Shown: one piece after another, positions 33,432 through 43,884 of the stretch
Layout of the letters: every line of letters begins with the position of its first letter
How positions within the stretch are numbered: the stretch's first letter is position 1
Assembly: GCA_030267965.1 (NCBI GenBank)
Contig: BRYA01000644.1
Span: 14,665-69,225 of the forward strand
Direction: 5' to 3'
Length of the DNA stretch: 54,561 nt
Origin: Triparma columacea
Lineage: Eukaryota; Sar; Bolidophyceae; Parmales; Triparmaceae
Program-made: the position numbers and the translations under genes
The notes under the pieces: model-generated
What the model saw: only the letters and a program-made list of their open reading frames with translations
Databases searched by the model: none
What the model was told of the DNA's origin: nothing

Positions 33432-33968
33432 ATGTCTGAGTCATCGCTTGCTGCTTTGCGAGTCGTCCTCGATCATCGCGAAGTCGACGAGACGATTGCT
33501 CTTCGCCGCGAAGTCGACGAGACGATTGCTCTTCGCCGTAAATTAGCTGAGGCCGAAGCTGCATGCCCAGCTATTTTTGCTGAAATTGGGGATATGTTCG
33601 AACATCGACGCGATGAGCGCATGCAGAACTACGAACCAGATCTGTTCGAATATTTGGGCCGCACAGCCGGTAGCAGTGTATCCCACACCACCATACACGG
33701 CGGCACCGTCACCGTCGCTGCCGGTTGGCTTATCTTCAAGCACATTGCAGGCACCGGCTTCGGTGACTACTATGGCGCAGTCAACGGTGGCATGCGCGAC
33801 GTCATCGGCGCCTGGCCAGAGGCATCGTATTGGGTGTACGACGACGAGGGCAAATATGACGAGAACGTTTTCTGCTTGCCGCCTGATAAATGCTACTGCT
33901 TCCGCAAACCGGAGGAGTACATGGACGAGGAGGAGGATGACGAGGAGGAGGAGGACGACGTCATGTGA
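33432..33968 (+). CDS. Acidic-tailed hypothetical protein
   Basis: 178 residues in one exon with good coding character; family unknown. The N-terminus carries an exact in-frame duplication of REVDETIALRR (30 bp repeated near 33479-33538). The centre is Gly/His/Thr-rich (SHTTIHGGTVTVAAGWLIFK, then GTGFGDYYGAVNGGMRDVIG), compatible with a compact beta-rich domain. It then contains a Cys-rich bit (NVFCLPPDKCYCFRKPEE) and ends with an almost pure Asp/Glu tail. Convergent with the UbiB kinase gene, with 61 bp between stop codons. Confidence 0.65.
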   Translation: MSESSLAALRVVLDHREVDETIALRREVDETIALRRKLAEAEAACPAIFAEIGDMFEHRRDERMQNYEPDLFEYLGRTAGSSVSHTTIHGGTVTVAAGWLIFKHIAGTGFGDYYGAVNGGMRDVIGAWPEASYWVYDDEGKYDENVFCLPPDKCYCFRKPEEYMDEEEDDEEEEDDVM

Positions 33969-34029
33969 TCGTTCCAACAAAAATATTCTTTCTAATATTT
34001 ATTCACAACAATGTCATGATCTATTTATG

Positions 34030-35798
34030 TCACGCATTTTCAAGTGCCTCCTCCGCAAACGGTTTCCATATCTCAGCAACCTTGAACGACATTCCTAGGT
34101 GGGAAGCAAGGCCACCTAAGAGCATTCGAACTCTCGCAGCCATGACCCAATCCTCCGGCACACCCTTGATGGCGTCGAATTTGTTTAGCTTTTCTATGTG
34201 GGATTGCGGATTCAGTGGGCCAACGTAGTCGGCATTAAACCACAAATCGGCCCATTGGAATATTATACTTTTGTCCATCTTCTTCGTCTTGAACCCCGCC
34301 TCGGTAAAGATTTCCACTGCGCGAGTCTCGTCCTTGTCTGCGAGGGCTATTATTAGCTCGCACAAGAGGAGTCTCCTTTCCTTTTCCAGCCTCGTAGTCT
34401 GTCCGTAGTCGATCAGGCCGATGCGTCGTGGATCGTTGTCGAGAACGAGCAGATTTCCAGGGTGCGGATCTGGGACGAGCGTTGGTGAGGGTGGATTAGG
34501 GAGGGCGGAGTCGAATGAACGATTGACGTTAACGATTGATTTAGAATGAATGACCGAAGGAAGCCCAGCGACCAAGCTCTCACCTCCGTTGAACACGCCG
34601 TCGAGCAGAATCTCCTGTCCGTGATACGCGAGCAAAGCGACGACAGTCCGCCTCAGACGGCGACGGAGGAGGTAACCAGACCAGGGGGCGTAACGAGGTA
34701 GGGCAGCGGCTCGAGCCTTGCCCCAGTCAGCTAGTTTTTCGGAGTTCGGAAGGTATCGCATTGTCACTATCTTTTTGGATGAGAGCTCAGGGAGCGGCTC
34801 TGGGACTTCAACGTCTACGTCGTCTATCCTAGGCCTTGACTTCAGGTTAGCCCTCACCTCGCCTAGAGCGACGGCCTCATTCCTAAAATCAAACTCCGAA
34901 AGAAACCGCCTTGATATCTCAGCCATCACAGGAGACCACTCGGGCTGGAGGAGCCTCAAGAACAGCCGCACGGTCGCGAGATCCTTTTTGTAGAGGCCCT
35001 TCGCCTCGGGATATTGGACTTTTACACACACATCATTCCCATCAAGCCTCGCACGGTGAACCTGACCAGTCGCCGCCGCCCCAATCTGTTCCTCTACCAA
35101 TGTCTCAATGAGATGCTTTGACTTTGACGCCCCCAGCTCCTTCCTGATTTGTTTCTTCGCGACTTTCCCACCCCTCCCAGGGACGTCATCCTGGAGAGAG
35201 CTCAACCTTTCAACCCAAGCCTTGGGTATTACGTCAGGCCTGGAACTCATAACTTGACCAATTTTTACGTAAGCCCCTCTCATGTGAAGGATGGCGTTTA
35301 GGATATCGTCCGCTGCCTTCTCGTGGAGATCTTCGAGGCGGGAGCTTGCCTCAGCGTCAGAGAGGTTGCCGGAACGTCGTTGCCATTCTATTCGACGGTA
35401 ACGCAACCATATAGGAAAAGCCCGGGACCAGAAATCGAAGGTGCGAGAGATGCCGTGGAGTTTACTGAGAAGAGCCGAGGAGCGAAGCGACGAGTTAGAG
35501 AATAGCAGTGGCGATGCTGTTACTAAAGTTCAAGGAGCGTAGTGTTACAATGGTTCCGGGAGCGCAGTGTTGCAATGGCTCGCTCACACTTAGTTCCCCT
35601 GGCTCACCTCCCGACAAACGCCGCGCCTCCGAAGGAAAGCGCCAACTTTCGATTCTCACGAGTTTTTAGTAGGGCTCCTACTCTGATGAAGTTGTTTGAA
35701 CGAGGGGATGACGACGGTGTCATTGGTAAAACTAGTGTGACGGAGGATAACAGCATTAAGGAGAGGAGGGAGAGGAGGCGGAGGCGGAGATAGGACAT
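34030..35798 (-). CDS. ABC1/UbiB-family atypical kinase, probably plastid
   Basis: Member of the ABC1K/ADCK/UbiB family, which supports quinone and prenyl-lipid metabolism in mitochondria and plastids. Exons 35798-35608, 35464-34584 and 34469-34030 keep phase and give 503 residues. Hallmarks: KxGQ motif in YVKIGQVMSSRPDVIP, the Ala-rich loop AAATGQVHRA in place of a normal P-loop, VCVKVQYP with the ATP-anchoring Lys, DPHPGN (restored only when the 114-bp intron 34583-34470 is removed) and GLIDYGQ in the place of DFG. The N-terminus MSYLRLRLLSLLSLMLLSS is an ER-type signal followed by a basic stretch, so import to a complex plastid is inferred. The second intron is in frame and stop-free, so retention would insert 38 residues right before the catalytic DPHPGN. 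Confidence 0.9.
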
Positions 35799-36149
35799 AA
35801 TGAAGGAAAGTTGTAGAATGAGGGAGTCAGGGGTCGACCAAGGGATCTTCTAAATTGGTATTACAACGCTTTTTTTAAGGAGAAGGACAGCTTTCGCCAA
35901 AGATGGAAAGGTTGAAAATGTGGAGGGATAATTGCGGTGGAATTATTACGAGAATTGTTTTGCTGGAAAGTCTTCTGGGAGAGTGAAAAGGAAAAACCAA
36001 TCCACACATTTTAGCAAATCTCTTCCTCCGCTATACATCGAAATAATCACTTGAACGCAATCTCATTTACATAAAGCTGCATAGTATCCAACGAATATCT
36101 CCCAACTTCCACCTATAACCCCCTGAAATAGGGACTGAAATATCCAACA
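35799..36149. promoter_or_regulatory. Divergent promoter region, UbiB kinase and CPSF73
   Basis: 351 bp between outward-reading start codons; AT-rich toward the CPSF73 side. No recognisable element. Confidence 0.4.
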
Positions 36150-38572
36150 ATGGCCTCCTCCTCATCGGTCATGTCCCTCCTACCCCTAGGATCAGGAAAG
36201 GAGGTCGGTCGCTCCTGCCACGTCCTATCCTACTTGGGGACAAATGTGATGCTCGACTGCGGCATCCACCCCGGCTACGAGGGTACCTTAGGTTTGCCCG
36301 ATTTCAAGCTCATTGACCCGGAGAGCGTCGACCTCCTCCTGGTCACTCACTTTCACCTCGACCACGCGGCGAGCTTGCCCTACTTCACGGAGAGGACCGA
36401 CTTCAAGGGGCGAATATTCATGACCCACGCGACCAAGGCGGTGCTGCACTTGATGCTTAGGGACTACCTGAGGCTAATGTCCATGAGGGCGAGGAATAGT
36501 GACGGAGAGGAGTCGGACCAGCTGTTCTCAGAGGAGGACTTGGCAAACTGTATGAAGAAGATAGAGCTGATTGACTACCACTCTGTAGTCCAGCACAAGA
36601 ACGTAAAGTTCTGGGCTTACAACGCCGGGCACGTCCTAGGCGCTGCCATGTTCATGCTCGAGATCGGGGGCCGCCACATCCTCTACACAGGGGACTACAG
36701 TATGGAGGACGACCGACACCTAGCTAAGGCGGAGATCCCGAAGATCAAGCCGGACTTACTCATATGCGAGAGCACATACGGAATACAGGTGCACCAGACT
36801 CGTGAGGAGAGAGAGGCCATCTTCACCGGGACCGTCGGTCGAATCGTCAGCGAGGGCGGCCGCTGCCTCATCCCCGTGTTTGCCCTCGGGCGCGCCCAGG
36901 AGCTCCTCCTAATCCTCGACGAGTACTGGCAGGCTAACCCCGCCCTCCACACCATCCCTATCTGGTACGCCTCAAAGCTCGCTACCAAGGCCTTGAGGGT
37001 GTACCAGACGTACGTGAACTTCATGAACGTCAGGATCAGGCAGGCCATGGACCTGGGGAACCCCTTCCAGTTCCGGTACATCAAAAACCTAAAGTCCATC
37101 GACGTTGACTCCTTCGATGACCGGGGTCCCTCGGTGGTGTTTGCGTCCCCGGGTATGTTGCAGAGCGGGGTCAGCAGAAAACTATTCGACAGGTGGGCGC
37201 CGGACCCGAAGAACGGCGTCATCATCGCGGGGTACGCGGTGGAGAACACAATGGCGAAAGGTGAGGATGAAGGGGGATACGAACAGTTGGAACGACCTTG
37301 CACCAGCACAGGCGAATTGTAACAACTTCACTTTACTTCACAACTCCATTCCACTACACTCCACTCTTCTCCGCCCCACTGCACTCGGCTCATTCCCTCC
37401 CTAACTAACTAACCCCCACCCGAACTCTCACCTTAGACCTTGCCAACGAGCCTGAGGACGTGCTTACATTGGAGGGAAAATCCCAGCCCCGCAACTGCTC
37501 CGTCGTCGTCGTCAGTTTCTCCGCCCACGTAGACTACCTCCAGAACCGCGACTTCATGCTCGCCGTGGACCCTTCCCACATTATCTTCGTCCACGGGCAG
37601 CAGCACGAGATGAGGAGACTCCGCGACGCTATGAAGATTGAATTCAGGGACAGGGCAAAGAAGACCAAGGTGGAGGCACCCAGGCTTTACATGCCAGACA
37701 ACGGTCGGAAGGTTATGATGAGGTTCACCGCCCGCAAGGAGGCCGTAGTAATGGGATCCCTGGCCTCCGATGGTACGGAGGCTATAAGGGAGGGCCAGGA
37801 ACTTGGGGGAGTCATGTTCACGCAGAACTTCGCGACCCGAATATGCGCGCTTGAGGACCTGGGGACTTACACGCAGCTGCGGGTTGGTAAGGTTACGAGC
37901 AAACTCCACGTACCCTTCGTAGGGAGCATTTCAACCCTCCGCCTCTTCCTCCTTGAGATGTTCACCAGCATCACCGAGTCAAAAGCCGGGTCCAGGACCG
38001 CCTTCGGGCTCCACAACGACGAGCTGAGCCTGGTCCACGACCCTTCGGTGAGCGGGAGTACGCTCACCATGGAGTGGGGGGCTAGCCCGGTCAACGACAT
38101 GCTGGCGGACGCGGCGGTTGCGCTGGTGATGCACGCGCAAACTAGCAAGGCTACTATTAGAGTTACTAGCAAACCGTGCGATGGGAAACACGGGGGGGAA
38201 GGGGGGGGAGGGAAGAGGGCTAAGTACGACGAGGAGGAAGTCAGGGTAAGCAGGATGAGGAAGGTCGAGAGTATGCTGAAGGAACAATTCCAAAATGTTG
38301 AGGCTGACATTGAGGGGGGCACTTTCAAGGTAATGTGCCTGAAGAACCCGGCGCACATATCAAACGGTGACGACGACGTCGAGGTTAACCAGCAGTCCGA
38401 AAAGTCAGCCGAGGAGGACGCCGAGCTCGTGAGCTGCCTGGCGACAGTGAAGTACGAGGAGGGGGGCAAGAGAGCAAGCGTGAAGTGCGAATGCGAAGAT
38501 GAGGTGCAGGGAAAATTAGTGCAACACGCCATCGCTCAGGTACTTGCGGCACTTGGAGGGATTTACGTGTAA
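36150..38572 (+). CDS. CPSF3: CPSF73 pre-mRNA 3'-end endonuclease
   Basis: Zinc-dependent nuclease that cleaves pre-mRNA at the poly(A) site. Exon 1 36150-37260 and exon 2 37437-38572 join in phase 1 and give 748 residues, a little longer than animal CPSF73. The metallo-beta-lactamase signature [14 protein letters not shown] is at ~65-78; further ligands lie in [10 protein letters not shown] and [15 protein letters not shown]. The beta-CASP domain carries [21 protein letters not shown] and [15 protein letters not shown]; the intron splits the last motif. Exon 2 has SFSAHVDY and [16 protein letters not shown]. The C-terminal ~250 residues form the CPSF100-interacting region, with a Gly/Lys insertion near 38190-38230. 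The gene is intact and should be essential. Confidence 0.95.
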
Positions 38573-38957
38573 GGGAAAGGGGGGAGGAAGGGGGGGAGGG
38601 GGGGAGGTGATGACAAGCGGGATAACTCTTTTGATAATGGTTTACTTTCGAGAGGGATCGAAAAGAAAAATACAGGCTTTTCAAGATTTTAGGGGGGGGG
38701 TTAACATTGGATGGTTCGAAAAGAGAGTGCGTGCTTGTGTGTGTGTGTTTGCGTGTATGTGTGTGTGTGGGAGGGGGGGTGGGGTGGGGGGGTGGAGGTG
38801 TAAAGTAACCCCCCCCGTTCGTTATGGCTTGTTCCCGTGTGTGTTACCCACCCCCCTTCCCCCCAAGGCTCGCCCCTTTGAGGCTAGACGGGGGCCTCTT
38901 TCGTTACGTGTGTACATGAGCCTCCCTCCCTCCCTCACCCACCCCCATGATTGTCAT
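38573..38957. other. Intergenic between convergent genes
   Basis: G-rich runs at 38578-38606 and 38691-38700, and a (GT)n-rich microsatellite at about 38735-38770. No gene seen. Confidence 0.5.
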
Positions 38958-39524
38958 CTAGAGTTTGAGGAACTGCTTGATGAAGTCAGCAAAGTCAGCG
39001 CTCGGGTAAGCTGCCGAGAATGCGGCCCAGTACCTTGAGATGACGTTGAGGACGAGGCCGAGGATGAAGGCTAGACCGAGCTGGAGACCGACTTGTGGTG
39101 AGAAGGCACCTATCTCAGCCTCCTTGGCTATGCGGCGCATGTCAAGGAACTTCTCGCTGCGTTCCCGGTCGGCCAGGAAGTTGTCCACCTCGTTCTCTGC
39201 GAACTCCTTGCTCCTCCCAAGCTCTAGGTATTTGTCAATTAGCTCCACCCTAACTTCCTCGACTTCAGCGCTGTTTAGTCTAGCTGTCCATTCTTCTTGA
39301 TCTTGTGTTGTATCATCCTCGTTAGATATTCTATCGCTATAGAGAGGTTGATAATGTTGGCGTCTAAAAGTGTTTTGTCCTCCGACAGAGGGTAATTGGG
39401 GCGCCCATTGTGGTAATTGTAATTGGGGTACTTGTGTTAATTGTGTACGTATTATTGATGATGGTAGTATACCAAATGATATTGTTGTTTGTAGTATGAT
39501 ACTTATTAATAAGACACGTATCAT
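38958..39524 (-). CDS. Predicted plastid membrane protein, family unknown
   Basis: 188 residues, single exon. Starts with a signal peptide (MIRVLLISIILQTTISFGIL) whose cleavage region has Phe, then a Gln/Pro/Ser-rich, acid-poor transit-like stretch to about residue 60. The mature part is a long amphipathic helix (EEVRVELIDKYLELGRSKEF, then VDNFLADRERSEKFLDMRRI) and a C-terminal membrane helix (LQLGLAFILGLVLNVISRYW) followed by a short tail. The layout resembles small thylakoid or envelope anchored proteins, but I cannot name a family. Divergent with the MFS transporter gene (277 bp). Confidence 0.6.
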   Translation of the reverse strand: MIRVLLISIILQTTISFGILPSSIIRTQLTQVPQLQLPQWAPQLPSVGGQNTFRRQHYQPLYSDRISNEDDTTQDQEEWTARLNSAEVEEVRVELIDKYLELGRSKEFAENEVDNFLADRERSEKFLDMRRIAKEAEIGAFSPQVGLQLGLAFILGLVLNVISRYWAAFSAAYPSADFADFIKQFLKL

Positions 39525-39801
39525 TAGGTGTATTAGGGTGAAAGGAGATTGATTGAGATGGATCTCATGAAATTAGGAAGGTCCTAGATCTTTGAGGAAA
39601 GTAGGAAAAATTATGCATCATCGTAGTCCCCTACTTTTTATATTTCGCCTTGGTACCTCCTACCGTAAGGTGTAGGTAGAGCACCACATACGATTGTCGT
39701 TTTTCCATACTTTCTGATCAAATTTTCCCTACTCTCCAACGAGAAGAACAGAACCCAGACTCCAAGGAAAGTCTTCTGCTTGTCAAAATTAATAGAAAAT
39801 C

Positions 39802-42185
39802 ATGAGTGGACTTGAAAGATCCACAATGAGGGTCAGATGGCTAGTACTGTAAGTATGTAATAGCATCAAGTAATGCATACAATGTAGGAATAGTGCTAAA
39901 TTTGCCTCAATTTTGCCTTTCTCCACCACACCTTCAGAATTGCCCGACAAAAAATATCTCAAATATGCTTCAAAATGTGCTCATATATATATATATATTA
40001 CCAAATATTACCTAAATACCCTACACATTACAATCTTATTCCCTACCACCAACTAAATATACCCTAACTCCTCAAAACTCTCTCCTCTCCTCCACCCTCC
40101 CCCTCCCTCCCTCCTCCCTCCCCCTCCCTCCCCCCCAGGGTCCTCGCCTGCGCAATGATGATCGGTAACTACTACTGCTACGACAACCCCTCCGCCCTAA
40201 TAACCCAGCTAAAGACCACCATGGGCGAGGCCTCCTTCGCCAGGGACTACAACCTCCTCTACACTGTCTACAGCATACCAAACATGGCGCTGCCGTTCTT
40301 CGGGGGGTACTTCGTGGATAAGGTGAGGAGGGGGGAGAGAAGGGGGGAGGGGGAGGAACATTGAAAGGAGATTAGAGGAAGGAAACCAGACACACACAGA
40401 AAAGGACACCCTACCCCTTCTTCAAAGACAACACACTAAATCGCGTTCGCTAATCTAAAACCCCCCCTCCCCCCTTCCCCCCTTCCTCCCCCCCCCCCTT
40501 CCCTTCCCAGCTCGGTGCTCCGTTCTGTCTGATAATATTTGGTTCCTTAATCCTCAGTGGTCAAGTCCTCTTTGCCTTTGGTACCTCCTGCACATCCTGG
40601 CCTCTAATGTGGTGTGGTCGTATCCTCTTCGGTCTCGGGGGCGAGAACCTGACCGTCGCCCAGTCCGCGTTGCTGGCGCAGTGGTTCAGGGGCAAGGAGC
40701 TGGCGTTGGCGTTCGGGATCAACCTTAGCATTAGCAGACTGGGGAGCGTTATTAACAACTTTATATCACCGGCGATTGCGGAGGGGGGGGGGACGGCGGC
40801 GGCGCTGTGGTTCGGGGTGGCTGTCTGTGGCGGGAGCTTGGTTATGGCGGTGCTTTTATGGCCTATCGAAAAGAAGGCTCAGAGGCTCATTGAGAAGGTC
40901 AGTCTGGGGATTCTCTCTGGGAGGGCAGGGGCAGCATCATTTGGAGAACCATCACGCTCTGCATTACGAGAGAAAAACCGAACATTGCATTCATTTCTCA
41001 AGCACATCATGGCTAACCCCCCCCCCCTCTCCCCTCCCACCCCCCTTAAAGAGCTCCGATGAGGACCTCAACGCTAGCCTGCTCTCCAACGACGGTAACT
41101 CCAACATGAATCCCCCCCAAAAGGTCCGCTCCCGCTCCGTCGACAACCTCAGGGCTGTATCTACCGAGCGTCTTTCATCCGCCGCCCTTTCCATGTCCAT
41201 GACCGACGAGGGCGATAGCGACGAGGAGATAAACCTCAGCGACGCCCTTAACTTCGGGTCAATGTTCTGGCTCCTCAGCCTCAGCTGCCTCGTCGTCTAC
41301 GGCTGCGTCCTCCCCTTCAACAACGTTGCCGGAGGTATCCTCCTAGAGAGGAACTACTTCCTCGACCCGCCCTCAACCTGCGTACTCACCTACAACACGA
41401 GCTGCACGTCAGGAACTCTGGCGACGGACCCAAACCCCATGGTACCAGACACGTGCCCAGGGAAGAACCACGCACCGGTCCTCCCCTCTGCCATCGTGGA
41501 CGTAACCTGCGACGGTGACCCTAAACTAGACTGCGATAAATCTGTCTACAACTTCCCCTCACTCTCGGCTTCAGACATTGACTGCAACGACGACTTCTGG
41601 AAGGTCGGTTGCACTTCCGATTACTGCGACCAGCAAACTGAGGCGTCAAAGACAGCGTCCCAGATAATGTCCATCCCCTACATCCTCTCAGCCGCGATCT
41701 CACCCTTCCTAGGTTTCGCCGTCGACAAGGTCGGGTACCGCGCAATAATCGCATCCATGGCGCCCGTTATCCTAATCGTCGTCCACCTAACCCTAGCCTA
41801 CACATCGGGCTCCCCGGTAGCACCGTTAGTAGGTCAGGGCGTCGCGTACTCACTGTTCGCGGCGGTGCTATGGCCGAGCGTACCGTTCACGGTGGAGGAG
41901 AAGAGCGTGGGCACGGCTTATGGACTTATCACCGCTATCCAGAACTCCGGCCTAGCGGCGTTCCCACTTATTATATCAGCGTTGTATGATGAGGCGGGGA
42001 ATAAGTACATACCGACGGTTGAGGTGTTCTTCGCGGGGTGTGCGGCTTTAGGGGTGGTGGTTGGGGTTGTTTTGAACGTGCAGGATAAGAGGACGGGGGG
42101 GAAACTTAACAGCGTTGATGGGAAGGGGTATGAGAAATTGGATGGGGATATTGATGCACCACCTACTCCACTTCTTATGACGTGA
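39802..42185 (+). CDS. MFSD1-like major facilitator transporter, four exons
   Basis: Probable vacuolar/lysosomal small-solute or dipeptide exporter of the MFS, nearest in pattern to MFSD1. Exons 39802-39848, 40139-40322, 40511-40897 and 41052-42185 give 583 residues with consistent phases. The first exon is tiny and puts the Met before TM1 (RWLVLVLACAMMIGNYY). The N-half has a D-K/R-x-G-type loop (GGYFVDKLGAPF) and GRILFGLGGENLTVAQSALL; the C-half has FAVDKVGYR, VAYSLFAAVLWPSVPFTVEE and GTAYGLITAIQNSGL, all typical of MFSD1 relatives. The central cytosolic loop carries DEDLNASLL, a possible acidic dileucine sorting signal. A Cys-rich lumenal loop (about 41380-41640) with several Cys pairs is longer than usual. 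Confidence 0.85.
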
Positions 42186-42328
42186 GAGGGGGAGGGGTAG
42201 AGGGAGGGGGAGGGGGAGGGGGAGGGGGGGAGGGATATTGATAGAGAAAGGGGATAAGGGGTTTAAGCTAGAAACCTGAAGATTTTTCTTCAACAAAGAG
42301 AGCACATTGTACGTTGCTTGAAGGGTTG

Positions 42329-43426
42329 TTAATTAATTTTCCTCGACATCCTGATAGTGCGAACTTCCCTGTCTTCGAGGATCCCATCCTCCTTAACTCT
42401 CACCCCCCCTTTATCCATGGCTTCACCAACCTGCTCAAAGCCAACCTTATCATACAGTCCCCTAGCGCCTTCGTTAGACTCCTCAACTTCAAGAACGACC
42501 TCTTCGTACCCCCACTCTTTAGACCTCTCGAGTACCTCCCCGCAAAGCTCGGTACCCAAACCTTGACCCCTAGTCTTTGGGTCGACGGCTAGGTTGGAGA
42601 GAAGTACGACAGCGTCGTAATCAAAGTCTTCGAAAGAAGAGGTCAGGAAGGCAGTCAGTTCCCTAGCTCCGGCCTTGTTAAGGGGCCGACGGTCCTTGGG
42701 TGAGAGTTTTGAGAATGTGTCCTTGAGTATGGATTCTGATTTTTTCCTTGGTATGATGTCCTTGGTTTGTCTGTGCATTAGGGCGACCTCCATACCACAT
42801 ACCCCGATTGTCTCGGAAGGGGATTGGGTAGAGGAGGCTAATATTAGGGAGGATAAACAGAGACGACGACCCATTACCTCACCGAAGGAGGAGAGGAAAT
42901 TCTAAAGGGAAGGGAGGGAGGGAGGGATGGGTGTGAGAAGATGGGGGTGGAAGGGATGGTTTACTGATTTAGAGGCGCATAACGATGTGTGATAGGGATG
43001 AGGTACCCTAGGTAACATCCTTCTATTTATACTGACTTATCAACAAGAAAGACAATACAGACTGACTCAACCTCGACCTACCTCCTCTTCCTGTTTAATT
43101 ATATCTCCCTTACTTACTCCCCAAAACGTCTTGGTGAAGAAGTGGGATGTAGCTAATACTTTGTCGTCGTTTAATGCCTCCGTGATAGTGAATACGCCTT
43201 CACTAGCAGTAGTTTTTGAGTACTTGGCTGTCGAGCTTGTGGACCTCCCTTTTATACAGACAACAGGTTGGTTGAATGACGATGTTAGAGGAATGTTGAC
43301 AAATAGCAAGTAGAATAAGACTAAAGCATTACATTTAAAACCCATAACAGCGGAATTCATCCTGTCAAAATTCTCAAATAAATTCTGTCTCAATTCAACA
43401 AAACAAAGCAGACGGACCTTCATCAA
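42329..43426 (-). CDS. Plastid-targeted GNAT N-acetyltransferase, two exons
   Basis: Acetyl-CoA-dependent acetyltransferase of the GNAT fold. Exon 1 43426-43082 and exon 2 42901-42329 join in phase 0 and give up to 305 residues. Better starts are internal Mets near 43363 or 43345 that put a signal peptide first (MGFKCNALVLFYLLFVNI, then PLTSSFNQP): signal peptide with Phe at the cleavage region, then Ser/Thr/Lys-rich transit sequence. The catalytic core is in exon 2: LLSNLAVDPKTRGQGLG (acetyl-CoA pyrophosphate loop, R-x-x-G-x-G/A) and VEESNEGARGLYDKVGFEQV. Plastid GNATs acetylate protein N-termini, lysines or arylalkylamines; which applies here is open. Confidence 0.8.
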
Positions 43427-43884
43427 AGAAGACCTTCTCTTTTCTCGACCACTTATACACTAATCAAACAAAAAGCCAACCTACAAGGTGAGCCCGTACA
43501 TTTCTCCCACACAGTGACAATTTCTACCGTCAACTTATCAAAACAAATTTTAAGGACACCCATGACGAAAACTGAACTCTGATATCCGGTGGTAATATTC
43601 TCCCCCCAAGACACCACCTCGCCCGCCCTTCCGCACAAGATCGCCTATAAATATTCGATAATACCCGCACGGCGCGACGATATTGAAGTACTTTACACCT
43701 CAAAACAATTACCAATTTGCCAGCGTGAGAACATCCTTTCCTCTTGGCCAAATACTCACCTAGACGTATTGCCCCCTCCTTCACCTACCCGCCCCTCATC
43801 CTTCATTCGCCCACCCCCTCTCCCATCCCAGCCTCAGTCCCTCCCTCCCCTCCCATCCCCCCCATATCCTCCATATCCTCCACC
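43427..43884. other. Intergenic, divergent promoters
   Basis: 458 bp; the right third (43760-43884) is C/T-rich and directly precedes ATG 43885. Open frames here lack coding character. Confidence 0.45.
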
